A DNA stretch of 64,000 nt, taken from assembly GCA_016702305.1 (NCBI GenBank), contig JADJEH010000017.1, forward strand, positions 310,001 to 374,000. Reading direction: 5' to 3'. The stretch comes from a bacterium (GTDB taxonomy: Bacteria; Electryoneota; RPQS01). Each line of letters starts with the position of its first letter. Positions within the stretch are counted from its first letter, which is position 1. Position numbers and translations under genes: made by a program. Below are positions 43,978 to 52,576 of this stretch, piece by piece. The notes below the pieces were generated by a model. That model was not told where the DNA came from and searched no databases. It saw nothing but the letters and a program-made list of their open reading frames with translations.

Positions 43978-44006
43978 AAAAGGGTCTCGCGAGAGACCCT
44001 TTTTTA
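43978..44006. terminator. Rho-independent terminator
   Basis: AAAGGGTCTC-GC-GAGAGACCCTTT followed by TTT. It lies between the PLP enzyme (+) and the convergent glycosyltransferase (-). Confidence 0.88.
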
Positions 44007-44025
44007 TTTACAGAGATTATGACCG

Positions 44026-45345
44026 CTACATCCACCCGATAATCGTCACCGTTTCAAACATCCATACACCGGCAAACAAACCGAGCGCCATTAACAGCGA
44101 GAGCCTCCGCCACGGCGGCGCGCCGTTCCACGGCTGCTGCTCCACATAGGCCGCCGCGCCTAATATCACCGCGGGCATCAGCGGAAAATGATAGCGCGGC
44201 AAACCGTAGCTGACAAACGCCGCCAACGCGCCCAGCGACAATTGCAGGATGAAGAATCCCCGCGCCGGAAATTTCTTGACAAGATAAAATCCGCACAACC
44301 CCAGCAGCACCAGCACCGCGTACGGTATCGCCATCAAGATCAAGGCCCCCAGCGGCTGCATGTGCAGCGTCTCGGCCAACGACGTGGAACCGCGCACCGG
44401 CGCAAAATGTGCCAACATCGCCATGTCCGTGGACCACAAATGCGCAAACTTCGTTGGCCACATCTCAATCGTCTTGCGCAAATTCCCCTGAGCATACTCG
44501 CGCGCCGCATGATTCGCCGCCACGTCGCGCTGCGCCTCCGTGCGGGCTTCAACGGGAATGATCGCCTGCACCCGATCGTCAAACTGATACGCCCCGTTCC
44601 CGTACGGATTGTTGCCGATCAGCAGATTGATCCCGCCGTTCGTGTTCAACGCGAACCGCTCCATCACCATCTGATTGCGCACCATCCACGGCAGCATCAG
44701 CAACAGCGCGCCGATCAACACAAACGACACGGCCTTGGCCCGCTGTGCCAGCGGCGTCTCGTAGCGAATGAACAGCACATACGCAAACACCGTCGCCAGC
44801 AAGATCGCCCCCGCCGCGCGTGTCAGGCACAACAGGCCCAGCGTCCCTCCCAACAACAGCGCGTCGCCGACCCGGTAGCCGTGCGCGTCCAGCCGATCGT
44901 GCAGCCAAATCGCCAATACCCACCAGAACACAAACAGCGTCTCCGTCAGCAGCAGCGACGTGAACAGCGCCGTCGCCGGATAGAGCATCCACACCGTCAA
45001 CACGAGGTAGGATATAGCCTCGCTGAAACGCGCCCGCGCCACCTGATAGAGCAGCAATCCCGTCAGCAGGCTTAACACCAACTGCACATAGAATATCGGC
45101 TTGAAATCCCCGCCGGAAACTGTCATCACACCGGCAATGAGATAGGGCAAAAGCATATCCCGATAGCCCGTCGGCGCACCGTCCAGCGCAAACCCCTGTC
45201 CCGACCAAATATGCTGCGCGATCTCCAGATACTCAGGCTCGTCCGGCGCGTATAGCAACGCCGCATCCGGCCGCAAATCCAGCACAAATAACCGGAAACC
45301 TGCGCCGATAACCAGCAAAGATAAGAGGATCGAGAGTCGTTGCAT
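44026..45345 (-). CDS. GT39-type membrane glycosyltransferase
   Basis: A 439-residue polytopic membrane protein of the GT-C/ArnT-PMT class. The first-loop motif APDEPEYLEIAQHIWSGQGF contains the acidic pair that binds the polyprenyl-phosphate sugar donor; many hydrophobic helices follow (LVLSLLTGLLLYQVA, LTVWMLYPATALFTSLLL, AILLATVFAYVLFI), then YGLPRYHFPLMPAVILG near the end. It moves a sugar from a lipid carrier to an unknown acceptor (lipid A, protein or glycan) at the outer face of the inner membrane. A terminator at 45373 separates it from the DtxR-family gene upstream, so it has its own promoter. Confidence 0.85.
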   Translation of the reverse strand: MQRLSILLSLLVIGAGFRLFVLDLRPDAALLYAPDEPEYLEIAQHIWSGQGFALDGAPTGYRDMLLPYLIAGVMTVSGGDFKPIFYVQLVLSLLTGLLLYQVARARFSEAISYLVLTVWMLYPATALFTSLLLTETLFVFWWVLAIWLHDRLDAHGYRVGDALLLGGTLGLLCLTRAAGAILLATVFAYVLFIRYETPLAQRAKAVSFVLIGALLLMLPWMVRNQMVMERFALNTNGGINLLIGNNPYGNGAYQFDDRVQAIIPVEARTEAQRDVAANHAAREYAQGNLRKTIEMWPTKFAHLWSTDMAMLAHFAPVRGSTSLAETLHMQPLGALILMAIPYAVLVLLGLCGFYLVKKFPARGFFILQLSLGALAAFVSYGLPRYHFPLMPAVILGAAAYVEQQPWNGAPPWRRLSLLMALGLFAGVWMFETVTIIGWM

Positions 45346-45372
45346 GCGAAGTTTTTTACTCAGCGAAATGAG

Positions 45373-45400
45373 AAAACGGAGAGGCCTTCCTCTCCGTTTT
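45373..45400 (-). terminator. Rho-independent terminator of the DtxR-family gene
   Basis: AAAACGGAGAGG-CCTT-CCTCTCCGTTTT, a perfect 12-bp hairpin. Confidence 0.9.
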
Positions 45401-45421
45401 GCTAACTACTCCGTCCGTGAA

Positions 45422-45967
45422 TCAGGCGGAAATCTTGATCGCTTCGTCCATCGTTGCCCGCAAATTCACTAAACAATCCGGGCTCGCGTACTGGCCGCCG
45501 GGGCAGTTTGTGACGTGCTTTACGAAAGCCGCCAAACGCTCCAGCGTGTCCTCCTCAAGGTGATGCTCCATCACCGACGCTTCGCGCTCAGCGGCCTCTG
45601 CGCGGACACCCAGAACTTCTATCAAAAATTTGCGCGTCAAGTCAAAACGATCGCATATCTGACGGCCGATCTCTTCCCCTGTCGCCGTCAACTGTATCTT
45701 GCCATAATTCTCCTGCGTGGCTAAGCCCAACTCGCGCAAACAGTTGACAGCATGGCGCGCCGTCGGCAGGCGAACACCTTCCGTCCGCGCCAAATCCGTC
45801 AGCCGCACGCCATCCGTGCCGCGCGAAAGTTGAAACAGCGTGCGCAGATAGTTCTCGCGCGTCGCAGTCAATCCCTCAATATTGTTTTTCGAGAACTTGC
45901 CGTATGTGTGGCCTGCGCCATTTCCGTTTTGAAACGACTTGCCGTTCCCCAGTCCGTTGTTATGCAT
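45422..45967 (-). CDS. DtxR/MntR-family metal-dependent regulator
   Basis: A 181-residue winged-helix regulator of the DtxR/MntR family. After a Gly/Asn-rich leader of ~30 residues, the DNA-binding part is YLRTLFQLSRGTDGVRLTDL with ARTEGVRLPTARHAVNCL as recognition helix; the metal-sensing part has EREASVMEHHLEEDTLERLA and TNCPGGQYASPDCL. These contain the Glu, His and Cys used as ligands in the family. It would repress uptake genes when Mn2+ or Fe2+ is plentiful. Target genes are not apparent nearby; the Nramp-related gene is 33 kb away. A TTGCCT-N17-TATACT promoter lies upstream. Confidence 0.88.
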   Translation of the reverse strand: MHNNGLGNGKSFQNGNGAGHTYGKFSKNNIEGLTATRENYLRTLFQLSRGTDGVRLTDLARTEGVRLPTARHAVNCLRELGLATQENYGKIQLTATGEEIGRQICDRFDLTRKFLIEVLGVRAEAAEREASVMEHHLEEDTLERLAAFVKHVTNCPGGQYASPDCLVNLRATMDEAIKISA

Positions 45968-46504
45968 AGCTCCTTCTGGATAGTGTCACTTCACGAGGCG
46001 CATGGGCATGAAGTATACTGAAATTTTCCCGCCAAGGCAAGCAATTCCGAGTCGCATTGCTCATCGTTTCGCAACACAATACGCGACTTACGATAATCAA
46101 GAGGAGCAAAGCCTGCACACCCCGCCCGAAGCCCGCAATTCTAAGTTGAGTGATGTCAACAACCACAAATTCTGGAGCGACTCGTCTATCATATACCCCC
46201 CGCGCAAGCCTTGCAACCCGGCACCGAGAGGCGCATCATCGCCTCTTCCCGCATGCCTCAAATACCGCGTGTTATGCGCTCTTCTCACGGCCGGATCCTG
46301 CACCAACTCGCCATTTGAAATCGGCACACCTGTCCTCTACCGATCCCACGGGTCTCGGGAATTCTCTGTGCAAATTCTTGTTTTACTTTGTTTTTTATTT
46401 TCGTTCCGAGCGATTAAGTGTTTTATGTCGCGTGGCCCCAATCGAATCATAACTTTGTTTTGGTATTATGTACCTCCTCACCAAATGATTAGGAGAAAGT
46501 CCGA
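45968..46504. other. Intergenic region of 537 bases, no gene
   Basis: Divergent gap holding the minus-strand promoter at 46012-46040 and GCAAT...ATTGC just beside it. An open frame at 46002-46559 runs into the start of the next gene and has no coding signal. A TAACTTTG element at 46448 resembles the Bacteroidetes -7 box but no matching upstream box was seen. Confidence 0.55.
46012..46040 (-). promoter_or_regulatory. Minus-strand promoter TTGCCT-N17-TATACT
   Basis: On the minus strand TTGCCT (46040-46035), 17 bases, TATACT (46017-46012), 45 bases upstream of the DtxR-family start. Confidence 0.5.
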
Positions 46505-48655
46505 ATGTACCGTTCCCTGCGACTGTTTGTTCTCGCCCTTGGCCTGTTGGCCAATCTGAATGCCGCGCTCGCCGTCGGCCCCGCACTGACCTTCGTCGGT
46601 CAATACCAGACTGGAATCTATGATGCCGGCGCCTGTGAAATTTCGGCGTTTGATCCCGTTACCGAACGCCTGTTCGTCGTCAGCGCCGCCGCTTCCAGTA
46701 TTCTCGTGCTCGATCTCAGCAACCCGGCGACCCCCACGCTGCTCTTCACCATTGTTGGCGCTCCCTTCGGCGCGTCCTTCAACAGCGTCGCCATTCACAA
46801 CGGCATCGTCGCAGCCGCCGTGGAAGCTGCACCGCAGACCAACCCTGGCAAGATCGTGTTCTTTGATACGAACGGTAACTACCTTAACGATGTTCCCGCC
46901 GGTGCACTGCCCGACATGGTAACCTTTTCACCCAATGGCCGCTATGTGCTGTCCGCCAACGAAGGCCAGCCCAATGATGCCTATACCATTGACCCCGAAG
47001 GCAGCGTCACCATCGTGGACCTCGCCGGCGGCGTGCTGAGCCCCGTTGTGCAAACCGCGTCGTTCGCGGCGTTCAATGGTCAGGAAGCTGCCCTGCGCGC
47101 ACAAGGGATCCGGATCTACGGACCCGGCGCCAACTCCGCCATGGATTTCGAGCCCGAATATATCGCCGTGGATGCCGCCTCCGCGACGGCCTACGTGACC
47201 CTGCAAGAAAATAACGCGATGGCCGTGATTGACATCGCCACCGCCACGGTCACTGCGCTGCATCCCTTCGGATACAAGAACCACAACCTCGCGGGCAATC
47301 GTCTCGATCCGAGCGATCAGGCCGGCGACGGAATTGACATCGCCAACTGGCCCGTCTTCGGTATGTACCAGCCCGACGGTATCGCCGCCTATGAAGTCGG
47401 CGGAGCAACCTACCTCGTCACCGCCAACGAAGGCGACGCGCGCGCCTACTCCGGTTTGAACGAAGAGATTCGCATGCGCTCCGGCATCACGCTGGATCCG
47501 GTGCTCTATCCCAATGCCGCGACGCTGCGCGATAACTTGAACCTCGGCCGCCTGCGCTTGACCAATCAGCTCGGCAATACCGACAGTGACGCGCAGTTCG
47601 AAGCCATGTACGCCTACGGTGCGCGCTCGTTCTCGATCTGGGACGAAAACGGTAATCAAGTGTTCGACAGCGGGGACGATTTTGAAGTTCGGCTTGCCGG
47701 CATGCTGCCCGCCGTCTTCAATTCGAGCAACTCCGGCAATCAGTCGTTTGACTCGCGCTCGGATGACAAGGGCCCCGAACCCGAAGGCGTCGTCGTCGCC
47801 GAGGTTTGCGGCCGCACCTTTGCCTTCATCGGCCTCGAACGCATCGGCGGCGTCATGATCTATGACATCACCGACCCCGCCAATTCCTACTATGTGGACT
47901 ACGTCACTGCGCGTGATTTCAGCGTCGTCGTCAATCCCGCCGACAGCGCCTCACTCGCCGCGGTTGTTGAACTGGGCCCTGAAGGCGTCCTCTTCGTATC
48001 CGCCAACGATTCGCCCAACGGTCAGGCAATGCTCGTGCTGTCCAATGAAATCAACGGCAGCGTAACCGTCTACACCATGGAGTGTGATGAAATCCTGCCC
48101 GTCGAGTTTGGCAGCTTTGACGCCGTCAGCGGTGACGCCGAAGTTACGCTGAACTGGAACACGTTGAGCGAAAACAACAATGAGCGCTTTGAAGTTACCC
48201 GCAACGGCGTGATCGTTGCCAATGTGGCGAGCCTCGGCAATTCGGCCCATGGGCACCACTACGCCTGGACCGATCACGCGGTCAGCAATGGCACGACCTA
48301 CAGCTACACTCTGAGTTCCGTCGCCCTCGACGGTACACGCGAAACCCTCGGCAGCGCCAGCGCCACCCCGAGCGCCGCGACCGGTCTGCCGACCGATTTC
48401 GCCTTGCATGCCGCCTATCCCAATCCGTTCAACCCGAGCACCTCGATCAGCTTCTCGCTGCCCGCGTCGTCGCACGTCACGCTCCAAATCTTTGACGTGA
48501 ACGGCCGCGGCATCGCGACGCTTGTGGACGGCGCTCTCAATGCCGGAACGCACAGCGTCACCTTTGACGCCGCCAATCTCGCCAGCGGCATCTACTTCGC
48601 CCGCATCAACGCCGGCTCGTTCAGCGCGTCGCACAAGCTCGTCTTGATGAAGTAA
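46505..48655 (+). CDS. Choice-of-anchor I type IX cargo protein
   Basis: A 716-residue secreted protein: signal peptide MYRSLRLFVLALGLLANLNA, then a ~500-residue domain of the choice-of-anchor I family (a beta-propeller once named after alkaline phosphatase), with GQYQTGIYDAGACEISAFDP, SANEGQPNDAYTIDPEGSV, TANEGDARAYSGLNEEIR, SDDKGPEPEGVVVAEVCGR and IGGVMIYDITDPANS. A linker Ig-like domain (LNWNTLSENNNERFEVTRN) is followed by a type IX sorting domain (AYPNPFNPSTSISFSL ... SGIYFARINA ... KLVLMK). The propeller may bind phosphate or metal; activity is not proven for the family. AGGAG precedes the start, and the gene stands alone. Confidence 0.9.
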   Translation: MYRSLRLFVLALGLLANLNAALAVGPALTFVGQYQTGIYDAGACEISAFDPVTERLFVVSAAASSILVLDLSNPATPTLLFTIVGAPFGASFNSVAIHNGIVAAAVEAAPQTNPGKIVFFDTNGNYLNDVPAGALPDMVTFSPNGRYVLSANEGQPNDAYTIDPEGSVTIVDLAGGVLSPVVQTASFAAFNGQEAALRAQGIRIYGPGANSAMDFEPEYIAVDAASATAYVTLQENNAMAVIDIATATVTALHPFGYKNHNLAGNRLDPSDQAGDGIDIANWPVFGMYQPDGIAAYEVGGATYLVTANEGDARAYSGLNEEIRMRSGITLDPVLYPNAATLRDNLNLGRLRLTNQLGNTDSDAQFEAMYAYGARSFSIWDENGNQVFDSGDDFEVRLAGMLPAVFNSSNSGNQSFDSRSDDKGPEPEGVVVAEVCGRTFAFIGLERIGGVMIYDITDPANSYYVDYVTARDFSVVVNPADSASLAAVVELGPEGVLFVSANDSPNGQAMLVLSNEINGSVTVYTMECDEILPVEFGSFDAVSGDAEVTLNWNTLSENNNERFEVTRNGVIVANVASLGNSAHGHHYAWTDHAVSNGTTYSYTLSSVALDGTRETLGSASATPSAATGLPTDFALHAAYPNPFNPSTSISFSLPASSHVTLQIFDVNGRGIATLVDGALNAGTHSVTFDAANLASGIYFARINAGSFSASHKLVLMK

Positions 48656-48691
48656 ATGATTTGATGCGTTAGATCTGGACACGATGAAAAC

Positions 48692-48722
48692 AAACGGCCC
48701 GTCCAACTTGGACGGGCCGTTT
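48692..48722. terminator. Bidirectional terminator
   Basis: AAACGGCCCGTCC-AACTT-GGACGGGCCGTTT, a perfect 13-bp hairpin between convergent genes (46505 +, 48748 -). Confidence 0.9.
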
Positions 48723-48747
48723 CGTGTCTATCAGCATGACCGCAATG

Positions 48748-49599
48748 CTACCGGCAGCGCGCGCCCGCACTCTCCAGAAACTCTTCGATCGTCCCGAAAT
48801 GATCCACCGCCGCTTCCAACGCGGAATAGCCGCGCAGTCGCCCGACCTTCCACTCCTTCAATCCTTCCATGTCGAGCAGAGGCCGCAATTCCGGATCGTC
48901 ATAGCGCATGTCCTGCAGCAATTCACAAAAGCGCGCGATGTCCTTCGTCGGCGCGCCGTCCAGTACCGTGAAATTACAATGATCATAGAGCGGCGTGCGC
49001 AATAACACCTTCGTCGCCCCGGCGGTCAGCGTCCCTTCCTGTTGGAACATCGCGTAGTTCGCTTCGAGCATGCACGCCGCTTCCGCCGCGCCGCCCGCCA
49101 ATGCCCGCGCCGCGTCACGCTCGCCGCCCACGTGATCACCATGCAGACCGACCAGCACGTCAAACGGTACCACTTCGAAATCGTCGTGCGCTTCCAACCC
49201 GGCCAGCGCCAGCATATGCAGCGGAATCAACGTTGCTTGCGGCGAGTCCTTGGCTCCGACCGCCACGCGCCGACCTCGCAGGTCGGTCACCGAGGCAATG
49301 CCGGCGTCGCTTCGTGTCACAATCACCGATGTCAAATCGCAATCGCTGTCGCGCATCATCACCGCCACAGCGTGCCGGTTCGTCTGCTGCGCCAATCGCT
49401 GCGCCTGAAGCCACGCCAACGGCGAATTCCACGCGACATGGATCATCCCGTCAAAATGCGCCTCGACTTGCCGTTCATAGTTGCTGAACAAAACATAATC
49501 GAAGTCCAGACCATTGCGCATAAAATATTCGCGGAAACCGTTCCAGATCGTCACGACTTTTGGGTCGTAGGCCACCGCGCCCATCAGCAAGGTGCTCAA
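48748..49599 (-). CDS. PhnD-like phosphate/phosphonate-binding protein
   Basis: A 283-residue protein of the PhnD-type periplasmic-binding fold, matching the family through VAWNSPLAWLQAQRLAQ, SDCDLTSVIVTRSDAGI and DLRGRRVAVGAKDSPQATLI. No signal peptide is visible: it begins MSTLLMGAVAYDPKVVTIW, so it may act in the cytoplasm, which is unusual for this fold. The gene is the last of a long minus-strand run and follows an acyl-CoA dehydrogenase gene by nine bases. The pairing suggests a shared pathway whose substrate I cannot name. Confidence 0.82.
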   Translation of the reverse strand: MSTLLMGAVAYDPKVVTIWNGFREYFMRNGLDFDYVLFSNYERQVEAHFDGMIHVAWNSPLAWLQAQRLAQQTNRHAVAVMMRDSDCDLTSVIVTRSDAGIASVTDLRGRRVAVGAKDSPQATLIPLHMLALAGLEAHDDFEVVPFDVLVGLHGDHVGGERDAARALAGGAAEAACMLEANYAMFQQEGTLTAGATKVLLRTPLYDHCNFTVLDGAPTKDIARFCELLQDMRYDDPELRPLLDMEGLKEWKVGRLRGYSALEAAVDHFGTIEEFLESAGARCR

Positions 49600-49608
49600 G
49601 AGTCCTCC

Positions 49609-50727
49609 TTAGAACAACGGCAGGCCGGTCACAGCCTTGCCGATAAAATCGTACAACACATCCGTCGTCGGCGCCATCACTCCCGCTGCGCGCGCGTCGC
49701 GGAACAAACGCTCCACTCCAACGTCCTTGCGAAACGCCATGCCGCCGCATACGCGCATCGCTAAGTCGAGTACCTCCGTCGCCGTCTCGCCTGCCGCCGC
49801 TTTGCATTCCAAAACGCGCAGCATCGCATCGGCCCGCCCCTGTTCCAACGCCGTGATCGTATCATCGAGCAGCGCCTTGGACATGTCGGTCTTGATCTGC
49901 ATGCGCGCCACATACGCGCGCACCGTCGGCAATTCGTTCAGCGCCGTGCCCGAATATTCGTACTTCGTCCCCACGTGTGCCGCCGTGCGCGCCACTGCGC
50001 CTTGCATCAGCCCGATCGCACAGCTCGCGTTGCAGACATTAAAGAGCGGCAGCACGATACCCATCATCACGTCGAAACCCTTGCCGTCTTCCCCGAGCAT
50101 CGCACTCTGCGGCACATGCACCGCTGTCGCCGTCGCGGGCGAGGAATCGTTGCCGCGTAATCCAAGTCCGGTAAACGGTCCCTGCACCTTTAGACCGGCC
50201 ACTGTCGCCGGCACAAGCCAGATCGTACTTAACCCCTCCGCAGCAAGCGGCCTCGAAGACCACACGTATGCCGTGGCTTTCGAGGCCGAGGTAATCCAAC
50301 TCTTCTTGGCATCCAGCACCACGCCGCTGCCGTTCTGCTTTGCCGTGCTCACCGGCGCCCAAAAATGACTCCGCGATCCCGCCTCGCTGAACGCTAACGT
50401 CGAGAAATGCTCGCCCGTGGCCGCCGCTTTGCGCGTCGCAACATCGCCAAACGCTTCCAGCACCGCCGTCCCGCAGAAATGCATCGCCACCACCATCCCC
50501 GTCGAACCGCACTCCTGTGACACACGCCGCACGATTTCGCTCGCGCCGCGCGGTCCTAATGCCAATCCACCGACCTCCGTCGCGCTCACCGCGCCCAGCA
50601 ATCCCGCTTGCGCCAACGCCTTCACGGATTCCTCGGGAAATCTTCCCTGCTCATCCACCTGTGCCGCGTGTCGGGCGACAACCTCCGCGGACACGCGATC
50701 GAGCGCTTCCTGCCAACTCGTACTCAC
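49609..50727 (-). CDS. Acyl-CoA dehydrogenase family protein
   Basis: A 372-residue flavoprotein of the acyl-CoA dehydrogenase superfamily. GTG at 50727 is chosen because AAGGAGG stands six bases upstream. The fold is seen in RFPEESVKALAQAGLLG, LAFSEAGSRSHFWAPVS, KKSWITSASKATAYVWSS and VCGGMAFRKDVGVERLFRD. It lacks the usual YEGTNQIQR glutamate of the short-chain enzymes, so it may be a diverged dehydrogenase or a flavin monooxygenase of the same fold. Its partner, the PhnD-like gene, follows within nine bases. Confidence 0.85.
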   Translation of the reverse strand: MSTSWQEALDRVSAEVVARHAAQVDEQGRFPEESVKALAQAGLLGAVSATEVGGLALGPRGASEIVRRVSQECGSTGMVVAMHFCGTAVLEAFGDVATRKAAATGEHFSTLAFSEAGSRSHFWAPVSTAKQNGSGVVLDAKKSWITSASKATAYVWSSRPLAAEGLSTIWLVPATVAGLKVQGPFTGLGLRGNDSSPATATAVHVPQSAMLGEDGKGFDVMMGIVLPLFNVCNASCAIGLMQGAVARTAAHVGTKYEYSGTALNELPTVRAYVARMQIKTDMSKALLDDTITALEQGRADAMLRVLECKAAAGETATEVLDLAMRVCGGMAFRKDVGVERLFRDARAAGVMAPTTDVLYDFIGKAVTGLPLF

Positions 50728-50773
50728 ATCTGCCTCCTTGTTGTGCGCGACACCCCCGTGCACGAACAAGCAA

Positions 50774-50836
50774 GCGCCTGCTCCTACACCGGTGTGTCGT
50801 GCCGTTGTGGTCTGACGCCGTCAGACCGTTGTCTGC
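50774..50836. other. Short palindromic intergenic segment
   Basis: Contains a minus-strand copy of GGAGCAGGCGC (50774-50784) and a nearly perfect palindrome GGTCTGACG-C-CGTCAGACC (50812-50830), between the acyl-CoA dehydrogenase and DUF1330 genes. Confidence 0.4.
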
Positions 50837-50856
50837 TTCACCGATAGTAGGTCATC

Positions 50857-51159
50857 TTATTCACCTTCAAATTCCGCAATCTGGGTTACACTGCCCACGG
50901 AACTGTCAAAATACTCCTGCCGCACCGCCTTGTAGCGCGGATCACCAAAAAAATCCCGCGCATGTTCTTTCGACGGAAACACCATCATGAACACCCGATT
51001 GATCTCCACGTCGCAGCACTTCTTCAAGACCTCCTTGATCGTGAAATCATAGTCGAAGCGCCCGCCGTACTCCTCCATTAATGGCGTCATCCGCGCACGA
51101 TACTCGGCGTAGCGCCCTGCATCCGTAATCTGCATCGCCATGATTCGCCGATAGCTCAT
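50857..51159 (-). CDS. DUF1330-like dimeric alpha/beta barrel protein
   Basis: A 100-residue small protein with the ferredoxin-like barrel fold of DUF1330/ABM proteins: MAMQITDAGRYAEYRARMTP, LMEEYGGRF, VEINRVFMMVFPSKEHARDF and DPRYKAVRQEYF. Members are thought to be small enzymes or ligand binders without a known reaction. It starts four bases after the O-methyltransferase ends and probably shares its message. Conserved residues for catalysis are not obvious. Confidence 0.75.
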   Translation of the reverse strand: MSYRRIMAMQITDAGRYAEYRARMTPLMEEYGGRFDYDFTIKEVLKKCCDVEINRVFMMVFPSKEHARDFFGDPRYKAVRQEYFDSSVGSVTQIAEFEGE

Positions 51160-51163
51160 CCAG

Positions 51164-51832
51164 CTACGCTTGCACCAAAATGAAGGTCATGCCGTCGTAG
51201 CCCTTCGCCCCGACGGTCTGAATCGTCGTCACGTCCAGCCGCGGCTCGCCCTTTAAATACTCGTTCATCCGCCGCACGCCCTGCGTCATCGGCGACGTGC
51301 TGTCCGGATTGATTACGTCCCCGTCGCGAATCACATTGTCCACCACAATCAGCGCCCCCGGCCGCGTCAGCTCAAGCGCCCATTTCACATAGTGAACGTT
51401 GTTCTCCTTGTCCGCGTCAATAAACACAAAGTCGTAGACGCGCCCCGCTTGCTTCAGAAGCGGCAGCGTCTCCAGCGCTGCGCCTTCACGCAGCTCAATC
51501 TTGTGCGAGAATCCGGCGTGCGCAAAAGCTCTCCGCGCCGCCGCCGCGTGCTTCGCATCCACCTCCAAAGTGGTCACCCGGCCGTCGTCCGGCAGCGCGC
51601 GCGCCAGCAGAATCGCGCTGTATCCGCCCAACGTGCCGATTTCCAGCACTTGCCGCGCCTGCATCAGGCGCACCTGCATCTGCAATAGCTTGCCTTCTAA
51701 CGGCGTAACCTGGATCTCCGGCAGTCCGTGCGCTGACTGCTCCCGCAACACGAATTCCAGCGCGTCGTCGGGCCGGACAAAATGCTCGCGGGAGTATTGT
51801 TCCACCTGGTCCCAAAGATGCTGCATGCTCAT
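51164..51832 (-). CDS. O-methyltransferase
   Basis: A 222-residue class I SAM-dependent O-methyltransferase (caffeoyl-CoA/catechol type). Motifs: VLEIGTLGGYSAILLARALP near residue 62, VTTLEVDAKHAAAARRAFAH, YDFVFIDADKENNVHYVKWA with the metal-binding DADK, and LIVVDNVIRDGDVINP near residue 160. The enzyme would methylate a catechol or similar hydroxyl with Mg2+. Its start codon overlaps the stop of the upstream exported protein gene (ATGA-type), so it belongs to that operon. Confidence 0.9.
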   Translation of the reverse strand: MSMQHLWDQVEQYSREHFVRPDDALEFVLREQSAHGLPEIQVTPLEGKLLQMQVRLMQARQVLEIGTLGGYSAILLARALPDDGRVTTLEVDAKHAAAARRAFAHAGFSHKIELREGAALETLPLLKQAGRVYDFVFIDADKENNVHYVKWALELTRPGALIVVDNVIRDGDVINPDSTSPMTQGVRRMNEYLKGEPRLDVTTIQTVGAKGYDGMTFILVQA

Positions 51833-52386
51833 TCCCTCGTCCGCCCCATTCGATATTGATGCCGCACAAATTCGCGTCCGCCGCCGTCGTAGGTCACATA
51901 GCGAGTTAGTGTCACTGAATCCGCCACGCCGATGTAGAGCGCGTTGCGCACATGCGCCGACCGCGCATTGTCCTGCGCCGGACCCTCAAACACCATCGTC
52001 GTCCCCGCCGGCGTTTCCCGCGCAGCCGAGACATGCCACCACTTCCCGTCCATCCAGAGCTTCTTCCCGTCCCGCGTCACGCATAGCGCCGTCGTTTTGT
52101 CATCTGACGTCAACCCGAACAGCTTCGCCACCGACTCCACAAGCGTCACCCCCGAGTCATTCGCCGCAATCTGCCATTCCGCATCTCGCACGACCAGCGT
52201 ACTATCGTCTTCCGTATCCACCAGCTTCAACGATCCCGCCCAATTCCCCACCAACGGCGAAAACGTGGATGCCGAAAGCGTTATCGGCGTTTGCGCGAAA
52301 GAAAGACACGCAAGAACAAGGAACGTGACAATGAAAACCAGGTTAAACCTCCGAAATTGCGCGCAAGTAGTCGTCAATCGAAACAC
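51829..52386 (-). CDS. Exported protein of unknown function
   Basis: Up to 185 residues with a signal peptide-like N-terminus (FNLVFIVTFLVLACLSFAQ). The displayed start at 52386 overlaps the end of hicA by 44 bases and gives an unusual leader (MFRLTTTCAQFRRFN); a start nearer 52340, just after CGGAGG, would give a cleaner signal peptide but uses a non-ATG codon. The mature part is beta-rich (LVGNWAGSLKLVDTEDDST, DGKKLWMDGKWWHVSA, VTYDGGGREFVRHQYR), resembling a lipocalin-like or heat-stable surface protein. I know no family. The stop overlaps the O-methyltransferase start. Confidence 0.6.
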   Translation of the reverse strand: MFRLTTTCAQFRRFNLVFIVTFLVLACLSFAQTPITLSASTFSPLVGNWAGSLKLVDTEDDSTLVVRDAEWQIAANDSGVTLVESVAKLFGLTSDDKTTALCVTRDGKKLWMDGKWWHVSAARETPAGTTMVFEGPAQDNARSAHVRNALYIGVADSVTLTRYVTYDGGGREFVRHQYRMGRTRE

Positions 52387-52576
52387 TGATTTCGTTTAGA
52401 ATATCGCGAATCAAAGGTCTCGTTAAATCGCGCCCCGGATGGTTCGGCACAGCGGTTCCGCGCCCGTCAGGATGCTTGAACACAACGTGGCTGCCGCGTT
52501 GTCGTACCGGGTCAAAACCGAGCCTCTTCAGAACCTTTTCAAAAGTCCTGAAGTCAACAACCGGGAGCTTCGTCAT
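52343..52576 (-). CDS. hicA: HicA-family mRNA interferase toxin
   Basis: A 77-residue HicA/YcfA toxin with the dsRNA-binding-like fold: VDFRTFEKVLKRLGFDPVRQ, then the catalytic-type His in GSHVVFKHPDGRG, VPNHPGRDL and TRPLIRDILNEISVSIDDY. HicA cleaves mRNA without need of ribosomes when its antitoxin is lost. It overlaps hicB by four bases. It also overlaps the next exported protein gene in the displayed start, an unusual arrangement for a toxin module. Confidence 0.9.
   Translation of the reverse strand: MTKLPVVDFRTFEKVLKRLGFDPVRQRGSHVVFKHPDGRGTAVPNHPGRDLTRPLIRDILNEISVSIDDYLRAISEV

Noticed and set aside
46002..46559. Open frame of 185 codons in the 46-kb intergenic gap
   Set aside because: It overlaps the ribosome site and signal peptide of the choice-of-anchor I gene, has no ribosome site or family match, and is rich in Cys/Arg/Ser read-through composition.
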